This document shows, piece after piece, positions 11,403 through 20,223 of a stretch of DNA of 64,000 nt (positions are counted from its first letter, which is position 1; each line of letters opens with the position of its first letter). The notes below the pieces were generated by a model. The model was given only the letters and a program-made list of their open reading frames with translations, was not told where the DNA came from and ran no database searches. The position numbers and the translations under genes are program-made. This stretch comes from Kineococcus sp. NBC_00420. Lineage in GTDB: Bacteria > Actinomycetota > Actinomycetes > Actinomycetales > Kineococcaceae. The DNA lies in assembly GCF_036021035.1 (NCBI RefSeq), contig NZ_CP107930.1:1116001-1180000 (forward strand), read 5' to 3'.

Positions 11403-12812
11403 GTGCGCACGATGCACCTGGGAGTTTTCGAGGTCGCGGGGCCGCAGGTCGGTGGCACGCTGAGCTGGTCACACCCGTACAGCGATTCCGTGCACCACCG
11501 GGAACTGCAGCACTGGATCGACGTGGCCCAGCTCCTCGAGGCCGCGGGTTTCGACTTCCTGTTCTTCGCCGACGGCTACGGCTACCCCACCGTGGGCGGT
11601 GACCTACCGGCCGTGGCCGCCGCCGGCGGCCTGAACTTCAGCGGGATCGACCCCATGATGATCATCCCGACGCTGGCCCACCACACCTCCACGCTGGGTT
11701 TCGTGCTGACCTCCTCGACCGGCGTGGACCACCCGGTGGCGACGGCGCGACGCTTCGCCACCCTCGACCACCTGACGAACGGCCGCATCGGCTGGAACAT
11801 CGTGACCGGCGCCTCCCAGGACACGATCGCCCAGTTGTTCGGGCACACCGAGATGGTCGCGCACGACACCCGCTACGAGATGGCCCAGGAGTACGTCGAC
11901 CTCACCCTGCAGTTGTGGGAAGGCTGCTGGGAGGACGCGGCCCTGGTGCAGGACAAGGAGTCGGGGGTCTTCGCCGACCGCGACAAGCTGCACCGCGTGG
12001 AGCACGTCGGCAAGCACTTCCGCTCCTCGGGGTTCTTCACCGTCGCGCCCTCCGTGCAGCGCACCCCCGTCCTCTTCCAGGCCGGCAGTTCCGACCGCGG
12101 TCGCGAGTTCGCCGCGGGGCAGGCCGAGTGCGTCTTCCTGCAGGGCACCACGTTGCCGCACGCCGCGGCCAACGTCGCCGACATCCGCACCCGCGCGGCG
12201 GCCGCCGGCCGCGACCCGCAGTCGGTCAAGGTGCTCGTCGGCGCGACCGTGACCGTCGCCGCCACCCACGACGAGGCGATCGCGCGGCGGGCCGAGTTCG
12301 AGGACATGCAGACCGACGAGGTCGCCGCCGTGATCTACGCCGGCAACACCGGGATCGACCTCTCCGCCCTCGACCCCGACCGCCCGCTCAGCCAGATCCA
12401 CGAGAGCAGCGACGGCCGCATCGGTCAGATGGGGCAGAGCAACATCGACCGGTTCAGGCGGGCCGACGGGACCTGGCCCCTGGTGCGCGAGGTGCTCGAG
12501 GAACTGCGGGGCCGGGGCACCCGCGGCTTCACGGTCGTCGGCGACCCGATCGAGGTGGCCGACCGGCTCGAGGAGATCATGGACGTCACCGGCGTCGACG
12601 GGTTCCTGCTCGAGGCGATCTTCTCCCCCTCCGACCACCGCCTGTTCTGCGAACTCGTCGTGCCGGAACTCCGGCGTCGCGGGCGCCTGCTCGCCGAGGA
12701 GGACCGCCCGGCGGGTTCCGGGTCCCTGCGCGAACGCATCGGGGGTTCCTCGCCGCGGTTGAGCGCCGACCACCCGGGCGCGCGCTACGTGCCGGAACCC
12801 ACCACGGTCTGA
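11403..12812 (+). CDS. LLM-class flavin monooxygenase (NtaA/SnaA/DszA family)
   Basis: FMNH2-dependent oxygenase of 469 residues with a luciferase-like TIM barrel. The family is recognised from GFDFLFFADGYGYPTVGG, HPVATARRFATLDHLTNGRIGWNIVTG, RYEMAQEYVDL and PVLFQAGSSDRGREFAA. Relatives oxidise nitrilotriacetate, dibenzothiophene sulfone and similar compounds with a separate flavin reductase, which is not in this window. The GTG start has GAGAGGGG 8 nt upstream; ATG at 11412 is an alternative. A palindromic operator lies just upstream. The divergent ABC importer may supply the substrate. The 3' end overlaps the convergent TetR gene by 28 bp. Confidence 0.92.
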   Translation: MRTMHLGVFEVAGPQVGGTLSWSHPYSDSVHHRELQHWIDVAQLLEAAGFDFLFFADGYGYPTVGGDLPAVAAAGGLNFSGIDPMMIIPTLAHHTSTLGFVLTSSTGVDHPVATARRFATLDHLTNGRIGWNIVTGASQDTIAQLFGHTEMVAHDTRYEMAQEYVDLTLQLWEGCWEDAALVQDKESGVFADRDKLHRVEHVGKHFRSSGFFTVAPSVQRTPVLFQAGSSDRGREFAAGQAECVFLQGTTLPHAAANVADIRTRAAAAGRDPQSVKVLVGATVTVAATHDEAIARRAEFEDMQTDEVAAVIYAGNTGIDLSALDPDRPLSQIHESSDGRIGQMGQSNIDRFRRADGTWPLVREVLEELRGRGTRGFTVVGDPIEVADRLEEIMDVTGVDGFLLEAIFSPSDHRLFCELVVPELRRRGRLLAEEDRPAGSGSLRERIGGSSPRLSADHPGARYVPEPTTV

Positions 12813-13369
12813 GCGCCGGTGCGGGCGCAGAAGGCCTCGAGCGCCTGCGTCTGCACCGCGTCCACCCCGGCGCGGTCGGTGGTGATGATCAGCGTCATCT
12901 GCAGCCCGCGCCACAACGCGATGAGTTCGGTGGCGCGGGCCCGGGCGAGCGCGGGCGCCAGTCCCTCCCGCTCCAACCGCGCCACGGCGGGTCGCTGCCA
13001 GGACCCGATGTCCCCCAGCAGCTCCGCGTACCCGGGCTGCTGGGAGGCCTGGCCGAACACCTCGAAGAACAACCGCAGGAACGCCAGGTTGGCCGGGTCG
13101 GCGATCTGGTCCCAGACGTGCTGCAGATCGCCCCGCAGATCGCCCTCACCGTTCTCCAGTGCGACCCACGCGTTCTCGAAGGAGGGGAACGCGTCGCGGC
13201 CGACGGCCTGCAGCGCCTCCCCGATCAACTGCTCCTTGCTGCCGAAGTAGTACAACAGCATCCGGTGGTTGGAACCCACGGACCGGGCCAGCCCGCGCAA
13301 CGTCAGCGATGTGACACCGTGGGCCAGGACGTGTTCCGCCACCAGCCGCAGCAACCGGTCCCGTTCCAT
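12785..13369 (-). CDS. TetR-family transcriptional regulator
   Basis: 194-residue regulator. The N-terminal helix-turn-helix is seen in VTSLTLRGLARSVGSNHRMLLYYFGSKEQLI (given here as two parts: TLRGLARSVG and LLYYFGSKEQL), followed by an all-helical ligand domain. Most likely represses the neighbouring convergent monooxygenase gene through the palindrome at 11369. ATG at 13369 was preferred to GTG at 13390 because TACCCT lies 6 nt before it, the leaderless pattern, and the family N-terminus MERDRLL starts there. Ligand unknown. Confidence 0.9.
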   Translation of the reverse strand: MERDRLLRLVAEHVLAHGVTSLTLRGLARSVGSNHRMLLYYFGSKEQLIGEALQAVGRDAFPSFENAWVALENGEGDLRGDLQHVWDQIADPANLAFLRLFFEVFGQASQQPGYAELLGDIGSWQRPAVARLEREGLAPALARARATELIALWRGLQMTLIITTDRAGVDAVQTQALEAFCARTGAQTVVGSGT

Positions 13370-13375
13370 CCCGAC

Positions 13376-13381
13376 AGGGTA
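13376..13381 (-). promoter_or_regulatory. leaderless -10 box of tetR
   Basis: TACCCT on the minus strand, 6 nt before the ATG at 13369; no Shine-Dalgarno is seen. It lies between this gene and the divergent deaminase gene. Confidence 0.5.
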
Positions 13382-13401
13382 TCCACCCACCAGGAGACAC
13401 C

Positions 13402-14379
13402 ATGCGCGATCTCGCGACGCTGCCCAAGGCGCACCTGCACATCCACCTCGAGGGTGCGATGCGTCCCGCCACCCTCGTCGAGTTCGCGGCGGAGGCCGGT
13501 GAGGCCGCTCCCCCCACCCGGGGTTTCACCTCGTTCCCGCAGTTCGTCGAGCACTACGACGGCGCCGTCGCGTTCATCCGCACCCGCGAACAGCTCGCAC
13601 GGGTGGTGCGCGAGGTCGTCGAGGACGCCGCGCTCGCGGGCGCGGTCTGGATCGAGGCCCAGGCGAACCCGATGTTCTACGTCCCGCGGTTCGGGACGCC
13701 CGAGGAGGTCCTGACGTTCGTGCTCGAGGTCGGGCAGACCGAGGCCACCCGGCTCGGCATCGGTTTCGGCCTGATGGCCGTCGCCATCCGCAGCCTCCCC
13801 ACGAGCGAGGCCGAGACCCTCGCCGTCCTGGCCGCCGAGTTCGCCGGACGCGGTGTCGTCTCCTTCGGGCTCGCCGCCGACGAGGCCCTCTGGCCGCCGG
13901 CCCCCTTCGAACGGGCCTTCGACATCGCCCGCGAGGCCGGCCTGAAGTCGGCCCCGCACGCCGGGGAACTGCTCGGTCCGGAGAGCATCGTCGGCGCCCT
14001 CGACAAGCTCGGGGCGCAGCGCATCCAGCACGGCGTCCGCGCCGTCGAGGACCCGGAGCTGGTCCGCCGGCTCGCGGCCGAGGGCATCGTCCTCGACGTC
14101 TGCCCGACCTCCAACGTCGAGCTCTGGGTCGTCCCGGAGATCGGCGCGCACCCGCTCCCCGCCCTCCTGGAGGCCGGCGTCCGCTGCTCGCTCAACGGCG
14201 ACGACCCGCTGCTCTTCGGCCCCGGCCTGCTGGAGGAGTACGAGACCGCCCGCACCGAGCTGAAGCTCACCGACGCGGAGCTCGCCGGCGTCGCCAAGGC
14301 CTCGCTCGAGGGCTCCGCCGCCCCGGCCGACCTCGTCGCCACCCAGGTCGCGGCCGTCGACGCGTGGCTCGCGGGGTGA
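13402..14379 (+). CDS. adenosine deaminase family protein
   Basis: Zinc-dependent purine (deoxy)nucleoside deaminase, 325 residues, normal length. Metal and catalytic motifs are in place: HLHIHLEG near 11-18, APHAGE with the proton-donating glutamate, QHGVRA, and SLNGDDP with the metal-binding aspartate. A good Shine-Dalgarno AGGAG stands 6 nt before the ATG. It is followed by a second family member with a 4-nt overlap. Bona fide adenosine deaminase is the simplest call; adenine or N6-modified purine deaminase is possible, because subfamilies are hard to separate by eye. Confidence 0.92.
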   Translation: MRDLATLPKAHLHIHLEGAMRPATLVEFAAEAGEAAPPTRGFTSFPQFVEHYDGAVAFIRTREQLARVVREVVEDAALAGAVWIEAQANPMFYVPRFGTPEEVLTFVLEVGQTEATRLGIGFGLMAVAIRSLPTSEAETLAVLAAEFAGRGVVSFGLAADEALWPPAPFERAFDIAREAGLKSAPHAGELLGPESIVGALDKLGAQRIQHGVRAVEDPELVRRLAAEGIVLDVCPTSNVELWVVPEIGAHPLPALLEAGVRCSLNGDDPLLFGPGLLEEYETARTELKLTDAELAGVAKASLEGSAAPADLVATQVAAVDAWLAG

Positions 14380-15407
14380 GCGCGTCCACCCCGGAGTTCC
14401 TGCGCTCGCTGCCCAAGACGGAGCTGCACTGCCACTTCGCCTCCACCATCCGCCCGGAGCGGCTGCTGCGGTGGGCCCGCGAACGCGGGGTGCCGCTGCC
14501 CAGCGACGACCCGGCGGAACTGGCCCGCTACACCGGTCTGCAGGACTTCCTCGTCCTGTTCAACGCGGCGCACGCGGTCTTCCGCTCGGGCGAGGACGTG
14601 GCCCTCGTCGCGTACGAGGGCGTCCGGGCGGCGGTCGCCACGACGAACCTGCGCTACCGCGAGTACTCCGTGAACCCGCACAACTTCGCCGAGCTGGGCC
14701 TGCCGTGGCCGGTCGTGCTCGCCGGGCTGGTGGAGGGCCTGACCCGCGCCGAGGAGGAGTTCGGCGTCGGTTTCGGGATCGTGCCGGCGCTGAACCGTTC
14801 CCTCGACCTCGCGGCCGCGCACGCCACCCTCGACGTCGTCCTCGCGAACCCGCACCCGGCGGTCGTGGGGTTCGGTCAGGACGACCTCGCCGCCGACGGG
14901 TACGAGTCACCGCTGGCGTGGGAACCCGTCTACGCCCGGGCCCGCGCGGCGGGGTTGCGCCTCACCGCCCACGTCGGCGAGATCGCCACCTCGACCGCCG
15001 CGTCGGTGGTGGAGGCCGTCGAGGTGCTGCACCTGGACCGCGTCGACCACGGGTACCACGTCCTCGACGACCCGGCCGTCGTGGAGCGTGCCCGGGCCGC
15101 CGGGGTGCACTTCTGCTGCACGCCGAAGTCGGCGCACCTGCTCTCCGGCTGGGCCTTCGACGCGCAGCACCCCGTCGCCCGCATGATCGAGGCCGGGTTG
15201 TCGGTGAACCTCTCCACCGACGACGAGGTGTTCTTCGCCACGAGCCTGCAGGCCGAGTTCGAGCACGTCGGCCTCGACCTCGGTTTCGGGGACGACGTGG
15301 TCGAACAGCTGGCCCTGAACGGGGTGGCGGCGGCGTTCGCTCCCGAGGACGTCAAGGCACGACTCCGCGCGGAGATCCGCGCCCTGCGCGGTGGCCCACC
15401 GGGGTGA
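14376..15407 (+). CDS. adenosine deaminase family protein, second paralogue
   Basis: 343-residue amidohydrolase-fold deaminase. Zinc motif LHCHF, HVGE, DHGYHVLDD and NLSTDDEVFF are all present, so it looks active. It differs clearly from the upstream paralogue: it has HCHFAST in place of HIHLEG and a YSVNPHNF segment, so substrate choice probably differs. The GTG overlaps the upstream TGA by 4 nt (GTGA), which implies coupled translation and a joint pathway, most likely purine salvage or breakdown. Confidence 0.9.
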   Translation: MSASTPEFLRSLPKTELHCHFASTIRPERLLRWARERGVPLPSDDPAELARYTGLQDFLVLFNAAHAVFRSGEDVALVAYEGVRAAVATTNLRYREYSVNPHNFAELGLPWPVVLAGLVEGLTRAEEEFGVGFGIVPALNRSLDLAAAHATLDVVLANPHPAVVGFGQDDLAADGYESPLAWEPVYARARAAGLRLTAHVGEIATSTAASVVEAVEVLHLDRVDHGYHVLDDPAVVERARAAGVHFCCTPKSAHLLSGWAFDAQHPVARMIEAGLSVNLSTDDEVFFATSLQAEFEHVGLDLGFGDDVVEQLALNGVAAAFAPEDVKARLRAEIRALRGGPPG

Positions 15408-15473
15408 GATGACGTCACCCGGGAAACTCCCCGAGGTGGGATCGCGGGAACCCGCCGCCCGGACCGGGCCCGC

Positions 15474-15479
15474 TATGAT
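15474..15479 (+). promoter_or_regulatory. -10 element TATGAT before lacI-type gene
   Basis: TATGAT matches the sigma-70-type -10 consensus closely, 40 bases before the GTG at 15520. No clear -35 is seen. Confidence 0.5.
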
Positions 15480-15519
15480 GGAGGTCGAGTCGTATCCTCA
15501 CCACCTCCTGGGAGCCACT

Positions 15520-16671
15520 GTGTCGGGACGCTCATCGCTGACGATGGCGGATGTCGCGCGGCTCGCCGGGGTGTCGACGGCCACCGTCTCCCACGTCGTC
15601 AACAAGTCCCGGCGACACACCCCCGCCACCGAACGCCGTGTGCACGAAGCGATCGAGCAGTTGGGCTACGTCCGTGACCCGTTCGCCCGTTCGCTGCGCA
15701 CCCGCACGAGCGGGATCATCGGCATCGCGATGTCGGCGATCTCGAACCCGTACTTCGCCACGATCGTGCAGGAGATCGAGCGGAACCTCAGGGGCACCGG
15801 AACCTCGATAATCCTCGCCGACACCCACGACGACCCGGTCATCGAGGACCGGGTGGTCGAGGACCTCATGTCCCGCCGCGTCGACGGCCTCGTCCTGGCT
15901 CCCAGCCGGTCTCCCGAACGTGCTCTGCGTCTCGCCGCCCGCTACGGCGGCCCCCTGGTGGTCGTGGACCGCATCGACACGGGGATCGACTGCGATCAGG
16001 TGGCGGTGGAGAACGTCGAACCGGTCCGTGAGATCACGGCGCACCTGCTGGACCTGGGCCACACGCGCCTCGGGATGGTCACGGGGATTCCCGGGATGAC
16101 CACCAGCGAGGAACGTCTGCGAGGTTTCCTCCTGGCCCACGAGGAAGCGGGCCTGGACGTCGATCCCGCACTGGTCAGGTCCGGTCGCAGCAGCAGCGTC
16201 GGAGCCCGGGAGGCGGTGGAGGAGATGCTGGACCTGAGCAACCCCCCGACCGCACTGGTGGCGGGCAACAACGCCATGACCATCGGGACGCTCCGGGCGC
16301 TGAAGACGAGGGGCCGGCGCGTTCCCGACGACATGGCCCTGGTCTGCTTCGACGACTTCGAGTGGGCCGACCTGTTCGAGCCCGCCCTCACCGCGATCGC
16401 CCAGCCCGTGCGGGCCATGGCCCAGCGGGCGGTGGAGATGCTGAACAGCCGGCGCTCGGACAGTTCGATCGCCGTCCGGCGGGAAGTTCTGCGCCCCGTC
16501 GTCGCACACCGCACGTCGTGCGGTTGCGGGGGTGTCGCACCCGGGCGCCCGGCACGCCCCGGCGGTCTGCACTGGGAGAACACCGGGGCGAGCGGTCACG
16601 CGCCGCACGACGCCGGGGAACCCGGCAGCGCCACGTCGAGCCGGTCCCCGTCGATGACCCGGTCGGCGTAG
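15520..16671 (+). CDS. LacI-family transcriptional regulator
   Basis: 383-residue repressor. The helix-turn-helix TMADVARLAGVSTATVSHVV and hinge region occupy residues 8-62, followed by a periplasmic-binding-type effector domain. GTG has GGAG 5 nt upstream. The normal family end is near VLRPVVAHRTS (about base 16520); the remaining ~50 residues are rich in P, G, S and R and look like read-through into an eroded neighbouring gene. It probably controls the sugar ABC operon 17295-20223, whose upstream region has a 28-bp palindrome; this link is inferred from position. Confidence 0.92.
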   Translation: MSGRSSLTMADVARLAGVSTATVSHVVNKSRRHTPATERRVHEAIEQLGYVRDPFARSLRTRTSGIIGIAMSAISNPYFATIVQEIERNLRGTGTSIILADTHDDPVIEDRVVEDLMSRRVDGLVLAPSRSPERALRLAARYGGPLVVVDRIDTGIDCDQVAVENVEPVREITAHLLDLGHTRLGMVTGIPGMTTSEERLRGFLLAHEEAGLDVDPALVRSGRSSSVGAREAVEEMLDLSNPPTALVAGNNAMTIGTLRALKTRGRRVPDDMALVCFDDFEWADLFEPALTAIAQPVRAMAQRAVEMLNSRRSDSSIAVRREVLRPVVAHRTSCGCGGVAPGRPARPGGLHWENTGASGHAPHDAGEPGSATSSRSPSMTRSA

Positions 16672-16843
16672 TCCCGGGAACTGCGCAGCACCTCCACGGC
16701 GTCGTCCTCGTCGCCGCCCGGCTGCGCAGGTGGTTCCCCCCGGTGAGGACGACGGAAACCTCGGTGGCCGGGGCGATCGCCGCGGCCACGGCCTCCTCGA
16801 ACTGACGGAGGACCCGGTTCCCGCCGCCCCGCAGGCGTCTCAC
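16596..16843 (-). pseudogene. frameshifted remnant of a small protein gene
   Basis: On the minus strand a high-GC3 frame starts at GTG 16843 (FEEAVAAAIAPATEVSVVLTG) and then loses coding character at a run of six G near 16734-16742. A second frame picks up there (GGDEDDAVEVLRSSRDYAD, then RVIDGDRLDVALPG) and ends with TGA at 16596-16598. The two halves read as one protein of about 80 residues broken by a one-base indel. I do not recognise the family. The end overlaps the odd C-terminal tail of the LacI gene. A sequencing error in the G-run is the alternative. Confidence 0.45.
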
Positions 16844-16896
16844 GCGCCGGACGAGGTCGTCGGCGCGTGAGACCCGCGGTCAGAGTTCTGCGCCGC

Positions 16897-17298
16897 TCAC
16901 GACGAGGTGGAGCGCACGGCGAGCACCGGGCAGGTCGCCTCCAGCAGGACCCGCTGGGCGGTGCTGCCCAGCAGGGCCTTGCGGACCGGGGAGAGGCGGT
17001 GGAGGCCGACGACGATGAGTTCCGCGCCGATCTCCTCGGCGATCTCCAGGATCACCTCGGCGACCGGGGTGGAGGAGGCGTCCCGGTGCTCGATGCGGAA
17101 CGGGACGCCCTCGTCCGTCATGCGTTCCTGCAGGGCGTCGAGGTCGCGCTCGTCGGCGGCCGTCGGCCTGGTGTACCCGGCCCGGTCGACGGTGTTCACG
17201 ATGACGACGTCGCTGCCGCGCCAGCGTGCCTGCTGCACCGCCTCGGTGACGGCGAGGAACCCGGTGCCGTCGGGGACGTAGCCGACGACGATGCTCAC
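16897..17298 (-). CDS. universal stress protein (UspA family)
   Basis: 133-residue single-domain Usp fold. The N-terminal MSIVVGYVPDGTG and the C-terminal ELIVVGLHRLSPVRKALLG followed by STAQRVLLEATCPVLAV are typical, but the usual G-x-H-G loop reads GLHR, so ATP binding is uncertain. The GTG overlaps the stop of the sugar ABC ATPase gene by 4 nt (GTGA), making it the last cistron of a sugar import operon. This coupling is unusual and suggests that its level tracks sugar uptake. Confidence 0.92.
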   Translation of the reverse strand: MSIVVGYVPDGTGFLAVTEAVQQARWRGSDVVIVNTVDRAGYTRPTAADERDLDALQERMTDEGVPFRIEHRDASSTPVAEVILEIAEEIGAELIVVGLHRLSPVRKALLGSTAQRVLLEATCPVLAVRSTSS

Positions 17299-18080
17299 GA
17301 CGCGACCTCCTGCACCGGTTCCGGCGGCGGCAGCGCACCGGTCATGAACCCGACGACCTCGTTCATCTCGTGGTCCTGGGGCCGCACGACGGCGGCCCGA
17401 CGACCGAGGCGGTGGATGTGGATGCGGTCGGCGACCTCGAACACGGCCGGCATGTCGTGGCTGATCAGCACCACGGGGATCCCGGTGGCGCTGATGCGGC
17501 GGATGAGGTCCAGGACCCCTTGGGACTCCCGCACCCCGAGGGCGGCCGTGGGCTCGTCCATGATGACGACGCGACGCCCGAAGGCGGCTGCCCGTGCGAC
17601 CGCCACCGTCTGCCGCTGACCGCCGGAGAGGCTGTCGACGGGCTGGGTGATGGACTGCAGGGTCGTGATGCCGAGCTCGTCCATCTGCTGGCGGGACTGG
17701 CGGCGCATCTCCTTGACGTCGAGCATGCGCAGGACCGAGCCCAGGGGCCCCTTCCGGCGCAGCTCGCGGCCGAGGAAGAGGTTCGTCGCGATGTCGAGGG
17801 CGGGAGCCATCGCCAGGTCCTGGTAGACGGTCTCGATCCCGGCCCGCTGAGCGTCCTGCGGGCTGCGGAAGTGCACGGGTTTCCCGTCCAGCAGGACCTC
17901 TCCGGCGTCGGGGACGACGTCGCCGGAGAGCACCTTGATGAGACTGGACTTGCCGGCGCCGTTGTCGCCGATGACCGCCAGGATCTCCCCGGCGCGCAGG
18001 TCGAAGTCCGCGCCGGCCACGGCGGTGACGTGCCCGTAGCGCTTGACGATGCCGCGGGCCTCCAAGACGGTGTCGCTCAT
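17295..18080 (-). CDS. sugar ABC transporter ATP-binding protein (FrcA-like, single domain)
   Basis: 261-residue ATPase with one nucleotide-binding domain, unlike the two-domain RbsA/XylG type. Walker A GDNGAGKSS at 38-46, signature LSGGQRQTVAVARA, Walker B VVIMDEPTAALG and H-loop LISHDM are intact. The single-domain form resembles the FrcA protein of fructose importers. Start ATG 18080 overlaps the permease stop by 4 nt. It works with the permease 18077-19102 and the binding protein 19177-20223; a stress protein gene is coupled to its 3' end. Confidence 0.93.
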   Translation of the reverse strand: MSDTVLEARGIVKRYGHVTAVAGADFDLRAGEILAVIGDNGAGKSSLIKVLSGDVVPDAGEVLLDGKPVHFRSPQDAQRAGIETVYQDLAMAPALDIATNLFLGRELRRKGPLGSVLRMLDVKEMRRQSRQQMDELGITTLQSITQPVDSLSGGQRQTVAVARAAAFGRRVVIMDEPTAALGVRESQGVLDLIRRISATGIPVVLISHDMPAVFEVADRIHIHRLGRRAAVVRPQDHEMNEVVGFMTGALPPPEPVQEVAS

Positions 18081-19102
18081 CGCGCCTTCCTCCGGGTGAC
18101 GGTGTCGAGGGCCACCGCGGCGATGACCAGGACGCCGGTGACGATGTTCTGGAACAGCGGGTCGATGCCGGCCTGGGTCAGACCGGACTGGAGCACCAGG
18201 ACGATGAGGGCCCCGATGTAGGTGCCGACGACCGTGCCGCGGCCGCCGAAGAGGCTGGTGCCGCCGATGACGACGGCGGTGATGGTGTCCAGGTTCGCGG
18301 TCGGGAACGCGTTGGGGGAGGTCGCCGGGCTGCGGCCGAACGCCTGCAGCGCGGCGAGGGCGTAGAACACGCCCGCCAGCACGTACACCGAGAGCAGGAC
18401 CCGGTTCACGTTGATGCCGGTGCGCTTGGCCGCGAGGTCGTTGTTGCCGACGGCGTACACGTGCCGGCCCCACGCGGTGCGGGTGAGGGCGTAGTGCAGG
18501 ACCGCCACGCTGATCAGCACCACGACGACGCCGGTGGTGACCTGGAACTGCCCGAAGAGGTAACCGCCCTTGGACAGGACCGTCAGGGGCCCGTCGTCGA
18601 CGAGGACGGTCTCCTTGGTGTAGAGGCGCGAGGCGGCCTGCAGGATCGTCAGCAACCCGAGGGTGACGATGAACGGCGGCAGTCCCAGCTTGGAGACGAT
18701 CAGGCCGGAGACGAGCCCGAGCGCCGCGCAGACGAGCAGCCCCGCGAACAGCGCGGGAACCTGCGCTCCGGTGCTGCCGGCGGCGAGCTTGGCGACCACG
18801 AGGGTCCCCAGCACCATGATGGCGCCGTTGGCCAGGTCGATGCCGCCGGTCAGGACGATGAGGGTCTGCCCCAGGGCGAGGGTCCCCACCACGACGGACT
18901 GCTGGAGGATCAGCGAGAAGTTGTCCACGCTCGCGAAGTTCTCGGTGAGGATCGAGAACGCGACGATGGCGAGGACCAGGGCGGACAGGGGGCCCAGGAC
19001 GGGGTTGCGGAAGATGTGGTCCGCGAGGGTCGCGGCGCGGGTTCCCGAGGTGTCGGGTACCTCGGCCGCCTTCTCGCTCGCCACCTGGAGGGAGTCGGAC
19101 AT
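18077..19102 (-). CDS. sugar ABC transporter permease (RbsC/FrcC family)
   Basis: 341-residue membrane permease of the BPD_transp_2 family with about eight to ten hydrophobic helices. GGIDLANGAIMVLG and AVVIGGTSLFGGRGTVVGT are hallmark motifs. ATG 19102 was chosen because AAAGG lies about 7 nt upstream and the family N-terminus follows; the longer frame reaching back towards the binding-protein gene is not needed. It is the middle gene of the binding protein-permease-ATPase operon. Confidence 0.93.
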   Translation of the reverse strand: MSDSLQVASEKAAEVPDTSGTRAATLADHIFRNPVLGPLSALVLAIVAFSILTENFASVDNFSLILQQSVVVGTLALGQTLIVLTGGIDLANGAIMVLGTLVVAKLAAGSTGAQVPALFAGLLVCAALGLVSGLIVSKLGLPPFIVTLGLLTILQAASRLYTKETVLVDDGPLTVLSKGGYLFGQFQVTTGVVVVLISVAVLHYALTRTAWGRHVYAVGNNDLAAKRTGINVNRVLLSVYVLAGVFYALAALQAFGRSPATSPNAFPTANLDTITAVVIGGTSLFGGRGTVVGTYIGALIVLVLQSGLTQAGIDPLFQNIVTGVLVIAAVALDTVTRRKAR

Positions 19103-19176
19103 CGGGACGCCTTTCGGGTCGCTGTTCACGGTCGAGGACCGCGGTCCGGCGCGACGCCGCGCCGGACCGCGCGGGA

Positions 19177-20223
19177 TCAGGAGGCGGTTCCCCAGCAGTT
19201 CTGCAGGCCCCACGTGGTGTCCTTCGCATCCAGGCCACCCAGCGGCTTGTCCGTGATCAGCTGCACGCCCGTGTCGATGTACCCCGAGGCCGGGACGGTG
19301 GGCTTCGTGCCGTCCTTCGCGAACGCAACGGCCGCCTTCACACCCTCGACCGCCATCTTGGAGGGGAACTGCATGACGGTCGCGGCGATCTTGCCGTCCT
19401 TGACGGCCGTGACGCCGGTGCAGCCGCCGTCGATGGAGCCCAGCACCGTGGTCGTGTCCTTGCCCGCGTTCTTCAGCGCGGTGTAGGCGCCGATCGCCGC
19501 GGGTTCGTTGATCGTGTAGACGGCGTTGATGGCGTCGTTCTTCTGCAGCAGGTTCTCCATCGCGGTCTGGCCCTTGGCCTGGTCACCGCTGGTGTCCTGC
19601 TTGCCGGCGATCTCGGGGCTGTCGTCGGTGAGCCCGATGCCCGTGAGGAAGCCGTCGTGGCGCTGGTCGCCGACCGAGACGCCGGGCTGCAGGTCGAGCA
19701 TGGCGAGGACCGGGGCCGTGCTGCCGAGGGCCGCCTTGACGTAGGCGCCCTGCTCCTCGCCCGCCTTGGTGTTGTCGGTGGCCCACGTCGCGTCGACCCC
19801 CTGGTTGCCCTCGGTCTGGGTGTCGAGGGCGGCGACGAAGATCCCCTTGGCCTGGGCGGCCTTGAGGGTCGGCACGATGGCCTTGGAGTCGTTGGGGGTG
19901 ATGAGGATGGCCTTGACCCCGGAGGCGATGAGGTTCTCCACCGCGGTGACCTGGCTGTCGTTGTCCCCGTCGGCGGTGCCGGCCTTGGCGATCAGCTCCG
20001 CGCCCTCGGCCTTGGCCTCCTTCGTGGCGGCGTCGCGCATGGAGACGAAGTAGGGGTTGGAGTCGGTCTTGGTGACCAGACCGATCTTGAGGGTGCCGCC
20101 GCTGTCGCCGCTGGCGCCCGTGTCACCCGTCTTCGTGGCGCTGCAGCCCGCGAGAGCCGTGGGGACGGCGAGGAGCACGGCGGCGAGGGCGATGGTGCGG
20201 GACCTGCGGGTGGTGGCGCGCAT
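19177..20223 (-). CDS. sugar-binding lipoprotein (FrcB/RbsB type)
   Basis: 348-residue periplasmic-type binding protein with a positively charged signal peptide and lipobox LAGC (C27), then the Peripla_BP_4 fold starting LKIGLVTKTDSNPYF. The end, GLDAKDTTWGLQNCWG, recalls fructose-binding FrcB proteins. With the single-domain ATPase this favours a fructose-type sugar, but ribose, allose or inositol cannot be excluded. First gene of the operon; a 28-bp palindrome lies about 220 bp upstream and the LacI gene at 15520 is the probable regulator. Confidence 0.92.
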   Translation of the reverse strand: MRATTRRSRTIALAAVLLAVPTALAGCSATKTGDTGASGDSGGTLKIGLVTKTDSNPYFVSMRDAATKEAKAEGAELIAKAGTADGDNDSQVTAVENLIASGVKAILITPNDSKAIVPTLKAAQAKGIFVAALDTQTEGNQGVDATWATDNTKAGEEQGAYVKAALGSTAPVLAMLDLQPGVSVGDQRHDGFLTGIGLTDDSPEIAGKQDTSGDQAKGQTAMENLLQKNDAINAVYTINEPAAIGAYTALKNAGKDTTTVLGSIDGGCTGVTAVKDGKIAATVMQFPSKMAVEGVKAAVAFAKDGTKPTVPASGYIDTGVQLITDKPLGGLDAKDTTWGLQNCWGTAS

